Origin: Bradyrhizobium xenonodulans
GTDB lineage: Bacteria > Pseudomonadota > Alphaproteobacteria > Rhizobiales > Xanthobacteraceae
Assembly (NCBI RefSeq): GCF_027594865.1
Contig: NZ_CP089391.1
Span: 4,866,501 to 4,930,500 of the forward strand
Reading direction: 5' to 3'
DNA length: 64,000 bases
Shown here: piece by piece, positions 50,285 through 59,901 of the stretch
Layout: each line of letters starts with the position of its first letter
Numbering within the stretch: the stretch's first letter is position 1
The notes under the pieces: generated by a model
What the model was told of the DNA's origin: nothing
Database searches by the model: none
What the model saw: the letters and a program-made list of their open reading frames with translations, nothing else
Translations under genes and position numbers: made by a program

Positions 50285-51514
50285 CTAGATGATCCCCTGC
50301 TTCTTCAGCTCGTCGATCTTGCCCGCATCATAGCCGAGCTTGCCGCCGAGCACCTCCTGCGTGTGCTCGCCGAGCAGCGGCGGGGCGCGGTAGGTCTCGA
50401 TCGGGGTCCCCGAGAGTGTCAGCGCGTTGCGGATCAGCGACAGATCCGGCTGGAACGGATGGTCGACCTTCACCCGCATGCCACGCGACTGCACGTGCGG
50501 GTCGGCAAACACCTGCTCGAAATTGTTGATCGGCCCCGACGGCACGCCGGCCTCCTCCAGCTTGTCCAGCCAGTAGGCCACCGGCTGCTTCAGGAACAGG
50601 CCGGCGAAGATCGCCATGATCTCCTTGCCGTGCACGACGCGGTCGTTGTTCTTGACGAAGCGCGGATCGCTGGCAAGCTCCGGCGCGCCGAGCACGGCGC
50701 AGGTGCGCTGGAACTGGCCGTCATTGCCGACCACCAGCATCAATTCGCCGTCGGTGCAGCGGAACACACCGGCCGGCATGCCGCCATTGCCCCAGGTGCC
50801 GCGGCGCGGCGGGGTCTTGCCGTTGACGAGGTAGATCTGCAACCAGTGCGACAGCGAGGCGATGACGGTGTCGAACAGGCAAACGTCGATGTGCTGTCCC
50901 TGCCCGCGATTGACGTCGCGATGGTAGAGCGCCGAGAGAATCCCGATCGAGGTATTCATGCCGGTCATGTAGTCGACGATCGACGGGCCGACCTTCATCG
51001 GGCCCTCGCCGGGCTCGCCGTCGATATGGCCGGTGACGCTCATCAGGCCGCCCATCGCCTGGAGGATGGCGTCATAGCCGGCGCGCGGCGCGTAAGGGCC
51101 GGTCTGGCCGAAGCCGGTCACCGAGCAATAGATGATGCCCGGGTTGATCGCCTTGATCGTCTCGTAGTCGAGGCCGTAGCGCTTGAGATCGCCGACCTTG
51201 TAGTTCTCCATGAAGACGTCGCAGTCCTTGGCGAGTTCGCGGATGATCGCCTGCCCCTCGGGCTTGGCGATGTTGACGGTGACCGACTTCTTGTTGCGGT
51301 TGGCGCAGAGGTAGAACGAGTTGTTGTTGTTCGCCTTGCCTTCAGGGTCGGTCAGGTAAGGCGGCCCGAAGGCGCGCGCGTCGTCACCGGTGCCCGGCCG
51401 CTCGATCTTGATCACCTCCGCACCTAAGTCGCCCAGCATCTGGGCCGACAGCGGCCCGGCAAGCACGCGGGTGAGGTCAAGGATCTTGATGCCTGAGAGC
51501 GGCAGGGCCGACAT
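50285..51514 (-). CDS. class III CoA-transferase (CaiB/BaiF, formyl-CoA transferase-like)
   Basis: A 409-residue interlocked-dimer CoA-transferase. The catalytic Asp is in VGPSIVDYMTGMNTS, and the N-terminus GIKILDLTRVLAGPLSAQML and the LGDLGAEVIKIERPG motif are diagnostic. It would move CoA between short dicarboxylic or carnitine-like acyl groups. The start giving MSALPLSGIKIL has GGAGGAAGCTAC upstream. With the adjacent BKACE genes it could activate or recycle acyl groups. Confidence 0.92.
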   Translation of the reverse strand: MSALPLSGIKILDLTRVLAGPLSAQMLGDLGAEVIKIERPGTGDDARAFGPPYLTDPEGKANNNNSFYLCANRNKKSVTVNIAKPEGQAIIRELAKDCDVFMENYKVGDLKRYGLDYETIKAINPGIIYCSVTGFGQTGPYAPRAGYDAILQAMGGLMSVTGHIDGEPGEGPMKVGPSIVDYMTGMNTSIGILSALYHRDVNRGQGQHIDVCLFDTVIASLSHWLQIYLVNGKTPPRRGTWGNGGMPAGVFRCTDGELMLVVGNDGQFQRTCAVLGAPELASDPRFVKNNDRVVHGKEIMAIFAGLFLKQPVAYWLDKLEEAGVPSGPINNFEQVFADPHVQSRGMRVKVDHPFQPDLSLIRNALTLSGTPIETYRAPPLLGEHTQEVLGGKLGYDAGKIDELKKQGII

Positions 51515-51700
51515 GTAGCTTCCTCCGGGGAACTGGATCTTCGAGCTGATCTTGGCGCGGCGGCGAGATCGCGGGCCGCGCACCCTGCGGATACACCATT
51601 TTGGCGATCCGAGCACTGCACCTGGGGCATACGGCCATCCCTGCCCAGCGGTGGAGGCCGCCCGTGCGGACCAATTTCCGCTCTGCGAATATTAGTGAGC

Positions 51701-52933
51701 TCAAGTCGCGGCGGCGGCCGCCGTCTGCGGACGACGGCGGCCGAGCAAGACCAGGATCAGCACCGTCGCGCAGGAGAAGACGAAGGTGAGGCCGAGCGCA
51801 CCGCGGCTGCCGAACTGGGTAAGCAGGCCGACCAGGAGCGGCGGCGAGATCGCGGATGCCAGATTGAGCGGCAGCGCGATCATCGACATCGCCTTGGCGA
51901 ACTCGGCCTGGTCGTAGAACACCAGCGGGATCGTCGCCCGCGCCACCGCCATCGCGCCGCTGCCGGCGCCGTAGAGCAGGATGAAGACGGCGACCGCCCA
52001 GGTCGCGCCCTCGCCTGTCATCAACAGCAACATGGCCACGGGCAAGGCCGTGCCCGCGACGAGCCCGGTCGTGATCCCGTCCCACCGCCCACCGCCGAGG
52101 AAATCCAGCCCGCGGGCGCTGACCTGGATCACGCCGAGCATCGAGCCGAACGCGAGCGCCTGGGCGGGTGCCAGCCCTTCCGCGCGGAGCAGCTCGATCA
52201 TGATGGCGCCGACGCCGAAATTGACGAAGGCGTTGAGCGTGATCGCGATGACGACAAGACCGAAGGTGCTCTTGGCAATCGCAGGCGGCGGCGCAGCCTT
52301 GACCGCCTCTCGGCCATCGTCCTTGGCGATTTTTCGGCGGGGGGCAAAGAATGCATAGAGCGGAAGGTTGATGACGAGCATCATCGCCGCATAGACGAGG
52401 CACGTCCCGCGCCAGCCGAGCAGATCGCTCAGATACGACGTGGTCGGCCAGAAGATGCTGCCGGACAGCCCCGTCACCAGCATGAGCCCGCCGATGGCGT
52501 TCTTGGCCCAGCGACCGGCGACTTCGTTCAGCATGATATAGGCGCCGGTCGAGAGCGTGGCGCTGCCGGCCAGGCCGAGCACGATCCAGGCGGTGAAATA
52601 GAGGATTGGCTCGCGGGCGAAGGACAGCAGAATGTAACCGGGGATGGCGATGACCGTGCCCGCCATCATCACGTTTCGCGCCCCATGCCGTGCAAAGGAT
52701 TTGGCGAGCCAGGGTGCACACAGCCCCATCGAGACGTAAAGCACCGAGGTGCCGGCAAACACCATCGGCAGGCTCATGCCGAGATCGGCGGCGAGATCGC
52801 GCCCGACGATGGGCGGAAGGCCGATTGTCCCCCACCCGATCAATTGGGTGACCGCGAGCACCAGCAGGACCCCGATCAGCCTGCCGTCAGATTTCAAGAA
52901 CCGCATTCCGATCGTCGCCTGCCCCAGCTTCAT
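51701..52933 (-). CDS. MFS transporter
   Basis: An inner-membrane major-facilitator protein with about 12 predicted helices. Typical segments include LVLAVTQLIGWGTIGLPPI in TM1 and a short cytosolic loop (RRKIAKDDGREAVK) between the two halves. The start is uncertain: MKLGQATIGMR (410 residues) is used here; MTGLCAG seven codons upstream or MRFLKSDGR nine codons downstream are alternatives. The substrate is unknown; its location between two BKACE-linked genes suggests uptake of the organic acid they degrade. Confidence 0.85.
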   Translation of the reverse strand: MKLGQATIGMRFLKSDGRLIGVLLVLAVTQLIGWGTIGLPPIVGRDLAADLGMSLPMVFAGTSVLYVSMGLCAPWLAKSFARHGARNVMMAGTVIAIPGYILLSFAREPILYFTAWIVLGLAGSATLSTGAYIMLNEVAGRWAKNAIGGLMLVTGLSGSIFWPTTSYLSDLLGWRGTCLVYAAMMLVINLPLYAFFAPRRKIAKDDGREAVKAAPPPAIAKSTFGLVVIAITLNAFVNFGVGAIMIELLRAEGLAPAQALAFGSMLGVIQVSARGLDFLGGGRWDGITTGLVAGTALPVAMLLLMTGEGATWAVAVFILLYGAGSGAMAVARATIPLVFYDQAEFAKAMSMIALPLNLASAISPPLLVGLLTQFGSRGALGLTFVFSCATVLILVLLGRRRPQTAAAAAT

Positions 52934-53036
52934 GCCTGCGCACAGACCCGTCATAGCGGGAGTTTTGGCGCAGCGGAACGCTCGCCGCCGAATGGCAGAA
53001 GGCAGCCGGGAGCATGTCAGCAGGAGGCAGCAGCTC

Positions 53037-53864
53037 CTACACCGCGATCCCGAGCAGGGATCGCGCCTCGGAAGCGGTCGCAACGCGCCGGCCGTGGCGC
53101 GCGACAGCTTCGGCGGCGATGGTCACGAGCTCCGCATTGCTGGCGGCGAGGCGCGTCTGGTCGATCCTGATATTGTCCTCGAGCCCGGTGCGGACCGCGT
53201 CGGCACCCCGCGCGAGCGCCCAGCCCATGACCTCGGCCTGATGACGTCCGATTCCGGCCGCCGTCCACGTCGCTTTCGGGATCAGCCGCCTCAGCTCTCC
53301 GAGGAGAATGTCGAGAACATGCTCGTCGGCCGGCATCGCGTTCTTGACGCCCATGACGAACTGCACGTGCGGACGCGCGTCAATCAGCCCCGCCTCGATC
53401 AGGCGGCGGGCGCCATGCAGATGCGACAGATCGAAGATCTCGATTTCAGGCCGGATGCCATTCGCCTTCATGCCTGTCGCGAGGGTCTCGACCAGGGCGG
53501 CGCTGTTCTCATAGACGATGGTCGGAAAGTTCACTGATCCCGTCGACAGCGAGGCCATGTCGGGCTTCAGATAGAGCGACGATCCCCGCGCCAAGGGATC
53601 GCGGCCCCGCCCGCCGGTCGAGAATTGAACGATCATTTCCGGACAATGCTTTTTGATCCCCTCCTGCACCAGGGCAAAGCGCTCCGGGTCGGATGACGGG
53701 GTCTCGTCATCGTTTCGAACATGGATATGCGCGAGCGTGGCGCCGGCCTCGAAGGCCCTGTGCGTCGACTCGATCTGTTCGGACGGCAGAATCGGCACCG
53801 CCGGATTGTCCTTCTTGCGCGGAACGGAGCCCGTGATGGCGACGGCAACGACGACAGGGTTCAT
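53037..53864 (-). CDS. second BKACE (DUF849) protein
   Basis: A 275-residue paralogue of the BKACE at 49309 but clearly divergent from it. The HIHVRN motif near residue 46, MIVQFSTGGRG, EIEIFDLSHLHGA and AVRTGLEDNIRI correspond to the active-site strands of the family. Two different BKACEs in one cluster imply two related keto acids or two steps. GAGG lies 7 nt before the ATG. An MHS-type transporter gene is upstream, 121 bp away. Confidence 0.9.
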   Translation of the reverse strand: MNPVVVAVAITGSVPRKKDNPAVPILPSEQIESTHRAFEAGATLAHIHVRNDDETPSSDPERFALVQEGIKKHCPEMIVQFSTGGRGRDPLARGSSLYLKPDMASLSTGSVNFPTIVYENSAALVETLATGMKANGIRPEIEIFDLSHLHGARRLIEAGLIDARPHVQFVMGVKNAMPADEHVLDILLGELRRLIPKATWTAAGIGRHQAEVMGWALARGADAVRTGLEDNIRIDQTRLAASNAELVTIAAEAVARHGRRVATASEARSLLGIAV

Positions 53865-53985
53865 CCTGCAACCTCATAATGATCGCGCTCACGCGCACAA
53901 GATTCAATCGGCGGTCACTCTATACCGGGAAGCCTGCCGCTGCGAACATCATCGATCGCAGCGGCATTGCCTCCTACCATTCTTG

Positions 53986-55374
53986 TCAGGCACGAACTGC
54001 GGCGGCGGCGCTCGCCGCGTCCGCACGCTGCCGCTCATAATCTGCCCGCGGCATCGGAACGGCCTCGGGATTGCCGAGATCGTCGATGCTGACCCGATAG
54101 GTTTCCCGGGCCGTGACGGCCGCAAGCGCCGCAATCACCGTGATGCCGAAGGCGATCGCCCCCACCGTCAGCGGAATGTTGGTTGAGCCTGGAGGCGCCA
54201 CAGTCGCAAACAAGGCAGGAAGCAACGCGGTGATGGTCGTTCCGATGTTCTGCGAGATCGCCATCGCCGAGACACGCGTGCGCGTCGGAAACAGCTCGGG
54301 GTAAAAGCTCGGGAAGATCGCGTTGTAGCCCTGATAGACGACGCCCCACATCAGGAGCGACACGAGGATCGCCAGCGGCACGTTCTTGATGCTGATGGCA
54401 TAGAGATAGAGGAAGGCGAGCAAGCCGGAGAGCAGCGCGCCCACGATGATCGGAGGCTTGCGGCCGACCTTGTCGGAGAGATTGCCGACGAAGGGAATGA
54501 CGAACACGGCCAGCATGTTTCCGAGCACCGGGATCCAGAGATAGACGTCCTTGGCAAAGCCGATGCCATAGGCCGGCTGGACCGCGTAGGCCGCACCGAA
54601 GATGGTAGCAACGACCGGAATGACGTTCATCAGCGCCATGCAGATGACCCTGAGCATGTCGCGCCAGCTCAGCTTGATGGCCTCGACGATGGGCGCCCGC
54701 GGCGTCTCTCCCCGCTCGCCCTCGCGGGCAAAGGCAGGGGTCTCGTCGACCTCGCGGCGAATGATATAGCCTGCGACGATGACGAAGAAGCTGAGCAGGA
54801 AGGGAATCCGCCAGCCCCAGCTGTTGAAGGCCTCGGTCGGCATGTACGCCGCCAGCGGCAGGAAGACGGCGGCGGCGAGAATCTGCCCGGCCTGCACACC
54901 CTGAAGGGCGAAACTGGCGTAGAAGCCGCGGCGGCCGAACGGCGCATGCTCCAGAATCATTGAACTCGCGCCGGAGATCTCACCGGCCACGGCAAATCCC
55001 TGCACGAGGCGCAGGATGACGAGCAGGATCGGCGCGAGGACGCCGACCTGCTGATAGGTCGGCAGGAGTCCCACCGCCATGGTCGAGGTGCCCATCAGGA
55101 ACATGCAGACGATGAGAACGGTCTTGCGGCCATGGGTGTCGCCCCAATGTCCGAGCACGAAGGCGCCGATCGGCCGGGCCACATAGCCGACACCGTAGGT
55201 TGCCAGCGATGCGACGATCGCGACGGTGGGATTGTCCGACGGGAAGAATATCTGCGGGAAGATCAGCGACGCGGCCGTCGCGTAGATGAAGAAGTCATAA
55301 TATTCGAGAGCCGACCCGATCCAGCCGCTGGCAGCAGCCTTCCTAGATTGACTCATGTCGCGGGTCGCGGTCAT
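53986..55374 (-). CDS. MHS-family MFS metabolite:H+ symporter
   Basis: A 462-residue 12-helix transporter of the ShiA/ProP/KgtP group. SALEYYDFFIYATAASLIFP in TM1 and the loop GHWGDTHGRKTVL are the family signatures; FVGNLSDKVGRKPPII is the repeat in the second half. The N-terminus is cytosolic and basic. GGGAGG precedes the ATG. It likely imports an organic acid or betaine used by the downstream BKACE pathway. Confidence 0.92.
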   Translation of the reverse strand: MTATRDMSQSRKAAASGWIGSALEYYDFFIYATAASLIFPQIFFPSDNPTVAIVASLATYGVGYVARPIGAFVLGHWGDTHGRKTVLIVCMFLMGTSTMAVGLLPTYQQVGVLAPILLVILRLVQGFAVAGEISGASSMILEHAPFGRRGFYASFALQGVQAGQILAAAVFLPLAAYMPTEAFNSWGWRIPFLLSFFVIVAGYIIRREVDETPAFAREGERGETPRAPIVEAIKLSWRDMLRVICMALMNVIPVVATIFGAAYAVQPAYGIGFAKDVYLWIPVLGNMLAVFVIPFVGNLSDKVGRKPPIIVGALLSGLLAFLYLYAISIKNVPLAILVSLLMWGVVYQGYNAIFPSFYPELFPTRTRVSAMAISQNIGTTITALLPALFATVAPPGSTNIPLTVGAIAFGITVIAALAAVTARETYRVSIDDLGNPEAVPMPRADYERQRADAASAAAAVRA

Positions 55375-55879
55375 CTCAAAATTCCTCCCTGTTTTGCTGA
55401 TGTCCCTTTGACGGGCTTCTTGGAGAAATCGGGCAGCACTTTCCCGACGCTCTGCGGACGTCCGCGAGCGCTTGTCACTGCCGATCGGTGTCTGATTGGT
55501 CGCGACAATAGGCTATCGCCGGGCTAACACAATTACCCAGTTATGCGATAAACCTAACATGATGTTATTTTACGCGGTTGACGTTTGAAGTCGCTCGAAG
55601 CGCCTTCTTCAACGTCACTCGCCTTGCGCTTCGCCCGGTCGTTCAGTCTGCGACCGCGCCCTCGGCTGCCCCTGGATGCTGATACGTCAACCTGAATGTT
55701 GAGATTGTACGACGGTGAATTTCGAGCGAGGTCCAGCGTCGTCCTCACCCGGTCGTTCGCGCGCCGCGATAGGCTAGCGCCACAGTAGGAATCGTTCCGG
55801 CCGCCACGCCTCAGCGCGTGCGGCCGATTGCGCCGGGCGGCGATCGTAAGATCCTGACCTTGGTCAGGTCGCACGGAAG
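55375..55879. other. 505-bp gap upstream of the MHS transporter
   Basis: No gene I can support; a possible 106-residue Arg-rich frame here looks like random GC-rich coding. AT-rich stretch at 55520-55575 carries three short dyads (ATAG-G-CTAT, TTAT-GCG-ATAA, and the perfect palindrome at 55555-55567), suggesting the regulatory region of the transporter operon. Confidence 0.55.
55555..55567. promoter_or_regulatory. palindrome TAACAT-G-ATGTTA
   Basis: Perfect 6+1+6 dyad, 181 bp upstream of the MHS transporter start. It is a possible operator. No regulator gene is encoded beside it. Confidence 0.4.
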
Positions 55880-56083
55880 CTAGATTCCGAGCGCGTTCTC
55901 ACCCGCTTCGCGGCCGGGCACGCTGACATGGACTTCATGTCCCTCGCGAAGGGCCAGTGATGCAGCGGCGACCGCCGATTCGAATGCGGCTTCCTTGGTG
56001 GCGTATTTGCTCTTGACGTCACCGTCATGCAGCACGCCCCATTCGTCCTGCACCGGCACGATAGCGTATTGAGCGAGACCCAT
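55880..56083 (-). CDS. small DUF2188-like protein (67 aa)
   Basis: The sequence AIVPVQDEWGVLHDGDVKSK, then a helix YATKEAAFESAVAAASLALR and a final strand EVHVSVPGREAGENALGI, resembles the DUF2188 pattern: beta-hairpin, helix, beta-strand. It is soluble. The function is unknown. It stands alone upstream of a sugar dehydrogenase-like gene. Confidence 0.75.
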   Translation of the reverse strand: MGLAQYAIVPVQDEWGVLHDGDVKSKYATKEAAFESAVAAASLALREGHEVHVSVPGREAGENALGI

Positions 56084-56136
56084 CGTCCTACTCCCTGGCG
56101 TTCAAGATCGTCTGGACTCTCAACGCGGCACCGCGC

Positions 56137-57471
56137 TCAACGTTGCGTCAGCTGCGGATGCGCCGCGGTGACGCGCCACACGGTGTTGCCGCTGTCGTCG
56201 GCGACCAGCAGCGCCCCGGTCTTGTCAATGGCGACGCCGACGGGACGGCCGCGCGCATGGTTGTCGCTGTTGAGGAAGCCGGTGACGACGTCCTGCGCCG
56301 GCCCGCTCGGCTTGCCGTCCGTGAACGGCACGTACACGACTTTGTAGCCGTTCAGCACCTGCCTGTTCCAGCTGCCGTGCTCGCCGACAAAGGCGCCGCC
56401 GCGATAAGCGGCCGGCAGACTCGTGCTGGTGTTGAAAACCATTCCGAGCGGCGCGACATGCGAGCTCAGCGCATAGTCGGGCACGATCGCCTTGGCGACG
56501 AGGTCGGGCCGCTCCGGCTTGACGCGGGGATCGACGTGCTGGCCGTAATAGCTGTAGGGCCAGCCATAGAAGCCGCCGTCCTTCACCGACGTCATGTAGT
56601 CGGGGACGAGGTCGGGGCCGAGTTCGTCGCGCTCGTTCACGACCGTCCACAGCGCGCCGGTCTGCGGCTCGAAGCTGAGGCCATTGGGATTGCGCAGGCC
56701 GCTTGCAAAAATGCGCCAGCGGCCGCTGGCGCGGTCGATCTCGAGGATCGCGGCGCGATTGTGCTCGGCCTCCAGGCCGTTCTCGGTGATGTTGCTGTTG
56801 GAGCCGACGCCGGCATAGAGCTTCGAACCGTCGGGGCTCGCGACCAGGCTCTTGGTCCAGTGATGATCGATCGGCCCGCCCGGCAGCGGCGTCAGCACCG
56901 TGCCCGGCGCGGTGATCTTGGTATCGCCCTCGGTGTAGGGATATTTCACGATCGCATCGGTGTTGGCGACATAGAGGTCGTTGCCGACCAGCGCGACGCC
57001 GAACGGCGAGTTGAGATGGTCGAGGAAGACGCTTTGCGTATCCGGAACGCCGTCGCCATTGCTGTCACGCAGCAGGGTGATGCGATTGCTCTCGCCGGTC
57101 TCGCCGCCGGAGGTCGCCCAGGACTCGATGTAGCCCATCACGATTTCCTTGGGCCGCTTGATCGGGGCGCCCTTCGGCGCCTTGGATTCCACCACCAGCA
57201 CGTCGCCATTGGGAAGCACGTAGAGGAAGCGCGGATGCTGCAAGCCGGTCGCAAAGGCCTTGGCTTGCAGCCCCTGCGCAACCGTCGGCGTCTCGTCCTT
57301 CTTCCAGCCGACGATCCGCGCGATGTGCATCGGCGGCAGCCAATATTGCTGGATGTCGGGCAGCTTTGGATTGGCGCCGATCTGCGCCTTCGGATCGCCG
57401 CTGCCGTCACCGCAACCGGCAAGACACAGAAGCGCAGAGCACAGCAACGCGCGGACAAGCAAGGACTTCAT
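56137..57471 (-). CDS. PQQ-dependent sugar dehydrogenase-like lipoprotein
   Basis: A 444-residue periplasmic beta-propeller of the soluble glucose dehydrogenase (Gdh/L-sorbosone dehydrogenase-like) family. The lipobox LCLAGC places the mature N-terminus at Cys20, so it is probably membrane-anchored. Blade motifs [30 protein letters not shown] and [14 protein letters not shown], and His in DHHWTKSL, resemble known family members. The ATG overlaps the upstream DUF2231 gene (ATGA). PQQ supply genes are not in the window. Confidence 0.9.
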   Translation of the reverse strand: MKSLLVRALLCSALLCLAGCGDGSGDPKAQIGANPKLPDIQQYWLPPMHIARIVGWKKDETPTVAQGLQAKAFATGLQHPRFLYVLPNGDVLVVESKAPKGAPIKRPKEIVMGYIESWATSGGETGESNRITLLRDSNGDGVPDTQSVFLDHLNSPFGVALVGNDLYVANTDAIVKYPYTEGDTKITAPGTVLTPLPGGPIDHHWTKSLVASPDGSKLYAGVGSNSNITENGLEAEHNRAAILEIDRASGRWRIFASGLRNPNGLSFEPQTGALWTVVNERDELGPDLVPDYMTSVKDGGFYGWPYSYYGQHVDPRVKPERPDLVAKAIVPDYALSSHVAPLGMVFNTSTSLPAAYRGGAFVGEHGSWNRQVLNGYKVVYVPFTDGKPSGPAQDVVTGFLNSDNHARGRPVGVAIDKTGALLVADDSGNTVWRVTAAHPQLTQR

Positions 57472-57902
57472 CGCGCAACTCCCACACGGTGGCGGTACAC
57501 CAAGGCCCAGCCGAGCCAGCCTGTGACCGGCAGGATCAGCACGGTGATCACTGACAGAATGAGCCCGGTCGGCCACACCGAGGTCCAGGCATCACGCGTG
57601 TGGATCAGCGCATTGACGATCGCCAGGATCAGCGCCACGGCGTTGCCGATCAGATGCGGCCAGGCTGGCGCCTGCGCCCGCACCAGGCGGTTGCCGATGA
57701 AATCGGTCAGGCCCGCGATCGCCGCCAGCACGCCGAAGATGACGCCGACGACCAGAAGCCAGGCGGAGAAATTCGACCACATGATCTCGGCACTGACGAC
57801 ATAGGCAATGTCGGTCAGCAGCGCTCCGATGAAGCACGCGATCGGGATCGGCACCAGCATCGGATGAAGCGGATGGCCCGCAATTTGCGCGGTGGAACGC
57901 AC
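57468..57902 (-). CDS. DUF2231 membrane protein
   Basis: A protein of about 144 residues with four predicted membrane helices and the DUF2231 N-terminal pattern [19 protein letters not shown]. Only GTG starts are available near the family N-terminus: [10 protein letters not shown] at 57902, or GTGs at 57908 and 57920; the last has GAGG at good spacing. The stop overlaps the start of the downstream dehydrogenase, implying an operon. The family has no established biochemical function. Confidence 0.8.
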   Translation of the reverse strand: MRSTAQIAGHPLHPMLVPIPIACFIGALLTDIAYVVSAEIMWSNFSAWLLVVGVIFGVLAAIAGLTDFIGNRLVRAQAPAWPHLIGNAVALILAIVNALIHTRDAWTSVWPTGLILSVITVLILPVTGWLGWALVYRHRVGVAR

Positions 57903-58027
57903 GCGCACGGCTTCCTGCACGATTGGCCTCGTGTGATGTTTTGCCCACCCGATCGGCCAACTCGTGCTGGGAACGATGGTTCCTAGAACATGAGGGTGAT
58001 GCAACCGGATCCGGCTTGCGACTGCAC

Positions 58028-58762
58028 TCACTCCGGCGGGTTGAACGTCCGCGCGAAATACACGGGCTCCCTGCCCGTCTTCAGACGGTAAAGCTGAGCC
58101 GGCCGGTTGGGCCCACGCCGCATCCCGGCGGCCGGCTCGATCATGTCGGCGGCGAGGATACGGGTACGGAACGCGCTCTTCTCCAACGGGCGATCGAGCA
58201 CGATCTCGTAGACGCGTTGCAGGTCGGGCAGCGTGAATTCCGGCGGCATCAGATAGGCCGGCAGCGAGGTGTATTCGACCTTGTTGCGCAGGCGGCGGAT
58301 CGCGGTGCCGAGGATCTCGCCGTGGTCGAACGCGAGCTTCGGCTGGACCGCATCCCCGGCAACGGCAAACCATTGCGCGTCGGACGCGGGCAATTTCGCG
58401 ACCGCCGCTTCCGGCATCAATGCGAAATAGGCGTGGGTCGCCGACCAGCCGCGCGGATCGCGGGAGGCACTGCCCCAACTCCCAAGCTGCTCCAGATACG
58501 GCGCTGTGACGCCGGTTTTCTCCTTCAGCTTGCGCGCGGCGCAGGCCTGGAGCGTGCGGTCGCGGGCAATGTCGACGAAACCGCCGGGCAGCGCCCAACT
58601 CCGGGGAAACGGCTCGCTGTCGATCGCGGGCCGCTGCACCAGCAGGACATGGAGGTTGTCGGCGCGGATGGCGAAGATGACGACGTCGACCGTCGTCAGC
58701 GGCCGCGGGAAGTCCAATTGTCCCGATACGTCAACGCCTTTGGTCTCGTTCCTGCCTGCCAT
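58028..58762 (-). CDS. NrtR-like Nudix / winged-helix regulator
   Basis: A 244-residue protein with an N-terminal Nudix domain (LTTVDVVIFAIR ... LPGGFVDIARDRT) and a C-terminal winged-helix region. The Nudix box is degenerate: RKLKEKTG replaces the catalytic RE-EE-G pattern and the spacing is two residues longer, as in NrtR-type regulators that bind ADP-ribose-like ligands. GGGGAGGCGGTC precedes the ATG. It is divergent from an SPFH plus NAD-kinase-like pair, with a half-site array between them, so it most likely controls them. Confidence 0.82.
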   Translation of the reverse strand: MAGRNETKGVDVSGQLDFPRPLTTVDVVIFAIRADNLHVLLVQRPAIDSEPFPRSWALPGGFVDIARDRTLQACAARKLKEKTGVTAPYLEQLGSWGSASRDPRGWSATHAYFALMPEAAVAKLPASDAQWFAVAGDAVQPKLAFDHGEILGTAIRRLRNKVEYTSLPAYLMPPEFTLPDLQRVYEIVLDRPLEKSAFRTRILAADMIEPAAGMRRGPNRPAQLYRLKTGREPVYFARTFNPPE

Positions 58763-58784
58763 GACCGCCTCCCCGTTCGAGGCC

Positions 58785-58812
58785 TTGACAGTAGCCCACT
58801 TAGTTGTACAGT
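58785..58812 (+). promoter_or_regulatory. sigma-70 promoter of the SPFH gene pair
   Basis: TTGACA (58785-58790), a 16-bp spacer and TACAGT (58807-58812). The -10 element lies inside the palindrome at 58802-58818, an arrangement that suits repression. Confidence 0.6.
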
Positions 58813-58829
58813 GCAACTTACTTAGTTGC
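58798..58829. promoter_or_regulatory. ordered half-site array (candidate Nudix-regulator operator)
   Basis: Direct repeats ACTTAGTTG at 58798 and 58820 are 22 bp apart, about two helical turns. Palindrome AGTTGTACAGTGCAACT (58802-58818, one mismatch) shares its GCAACT arm with the palindrome GCAACTTACTTAGTTGC (58813-58829, perfect 6-bp arms). It covers the -10 element of the SPFH promoter. Confidence 0.65.
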
Positions 58830-58854
58830 TCTGACTCACTTATGAGGAAAGACC

Positions 58855-59901
58855 ATGTTCGGGATCAAATTCATCAAGGCCCAGCCCACCACCTACCTGA
58901 TGAAGTATCGCGCCGGCGCCGTCATCGCCGAGGGAGCCGGCCTGTCCGCGCTTTATTATGCGCCGGTCACCACCCTGGTCGCCATTCCCATCGGAAGCCG
59001 CGACGCTCCCTTCATCTTCGAGCAGATCGCGCGCGACTTTCAGACCCTCACGGTGCAGGGGCATGTCACCTATCGCATCAGCGAGCCGAAGAAGGCCTCC
59101 ACGATGCTCGACTTCACGCTGAAATCCGATGGCAAGACCTATGAGACCGACGATCCCGAGAAGCTGCCGCAGCGCATCCTCGCCGCCGTCGAGGTGCTGA
59201 CCCAGCAGACCGTGAAGGAGCTGACGCTGAAGGAGGCGCTGCAGGCGTCCGACCGCATTGCCGAGGTGATCGCGACCGGCTTGCAGGCGCGCGCCGATGT
59301 CGCGGCCCTCGGCCTCGAAATCCTCGGCGTCTCCATTCGCGGCATCAAGCCGACGCCGGACACCGCGAAGGCGCTCGAAGCGGAGGCGCGCGAAGCGATC
59401 CTGAAGAATGCCGACGAAGCGATCTTCGCCCGGCGCAATTTCGCGGTCGAGCAGGAACGCTCCATTCGCGAGAGCGAGCTCGACACCGAGATTGCGGTCG
59501 AGCAGAAGAAGCGGTCGATCCGCGAGACGCAGATGGACGCGGAGGCCAGCGTCGCCGCCAAGCGGCACGAGCTGCGGCAGGCCGGCATGGTCGCGGACAT
59601 CGGGCTCGAGGCCAAGCGGAAGGACTTCGTCGGCCTCAACGCCGAGAATACGAGGACGCTGGCGGACGCCGAGGCGTACCGCGTCGGCGCGTTGATGAAG
59701 ATCTTCGAAGGCGTCGACACCCGCGTGATCCAGGCGCTGGCTGCCGCCGGCATGCAGCCGGGCCAGCTGATCGCGCAGGCCTTCACCGGCATTGCGGAGA
59801 AGGCCGAGAAGATCGGCCAGCTCAACGTCTCGCCGGATCTGCTCAGCCAGTTGATGGAGCGCCCCAAGGCCCCGGAGGTCGGCAATGCCCGCCGCCAATG
59901 A
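58855..59901 (+). CDS. SPFH/band-7 domain protein
   Basis: A 348-residue stomatin/prohibitin-like protein. The N-terminal part (IKAQPTTYLMKYRAGAVIAE) and AIPIGSRDAPFIFEQIARDF, LTVQGHVTYRI resemble the SPFH core. Residues about 185-265 are rich in Glu, Arg and Ala and likely form a coiled coil. No strong transmembrane segment is visible, so peripheral membrane attachment is possible. GAGGAAAGACC precedes the ATG. Its stop overlaps the start of the next gene by 17 bp. Confidence 0.85.
   Translation: MFGIKFIKAQPTTYLMKYRAGAVIAEGAGLSALYYAPVTTLVAIPIGSRDAPFIFEQIARDFQTLTVQGHVTYRISEPKKASTMLDFTLKSDGKTYETDDPEKLPQRILAAVEVLTQQTVKELTLKEALQASDRIAEVIATGLQARADVAALGLEILGVSIRGIKPTPDTAKALEAEAREAILKNADEAIFARRNFAVEQERSIRESELDTEIAVEQKKRSIRETQMDAEASVAAKRHELRQAGMVADIGLEAKRKDFVGLNAENTRTLADAEAYRVGALMKIFEGVDTRVIQALAAAGMQPGQLIAQAFTGIAEKAEKIGQLNVSPDLLSQLMERPKAPEVGNARRQ

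Noticed and set aside
55554..55874. 106-residue Arg-rich frame
   Set aside because: No ribosome-binding site, no motif, low-complexity Arg/Ser composition; sits in a regulatory-looking gap.
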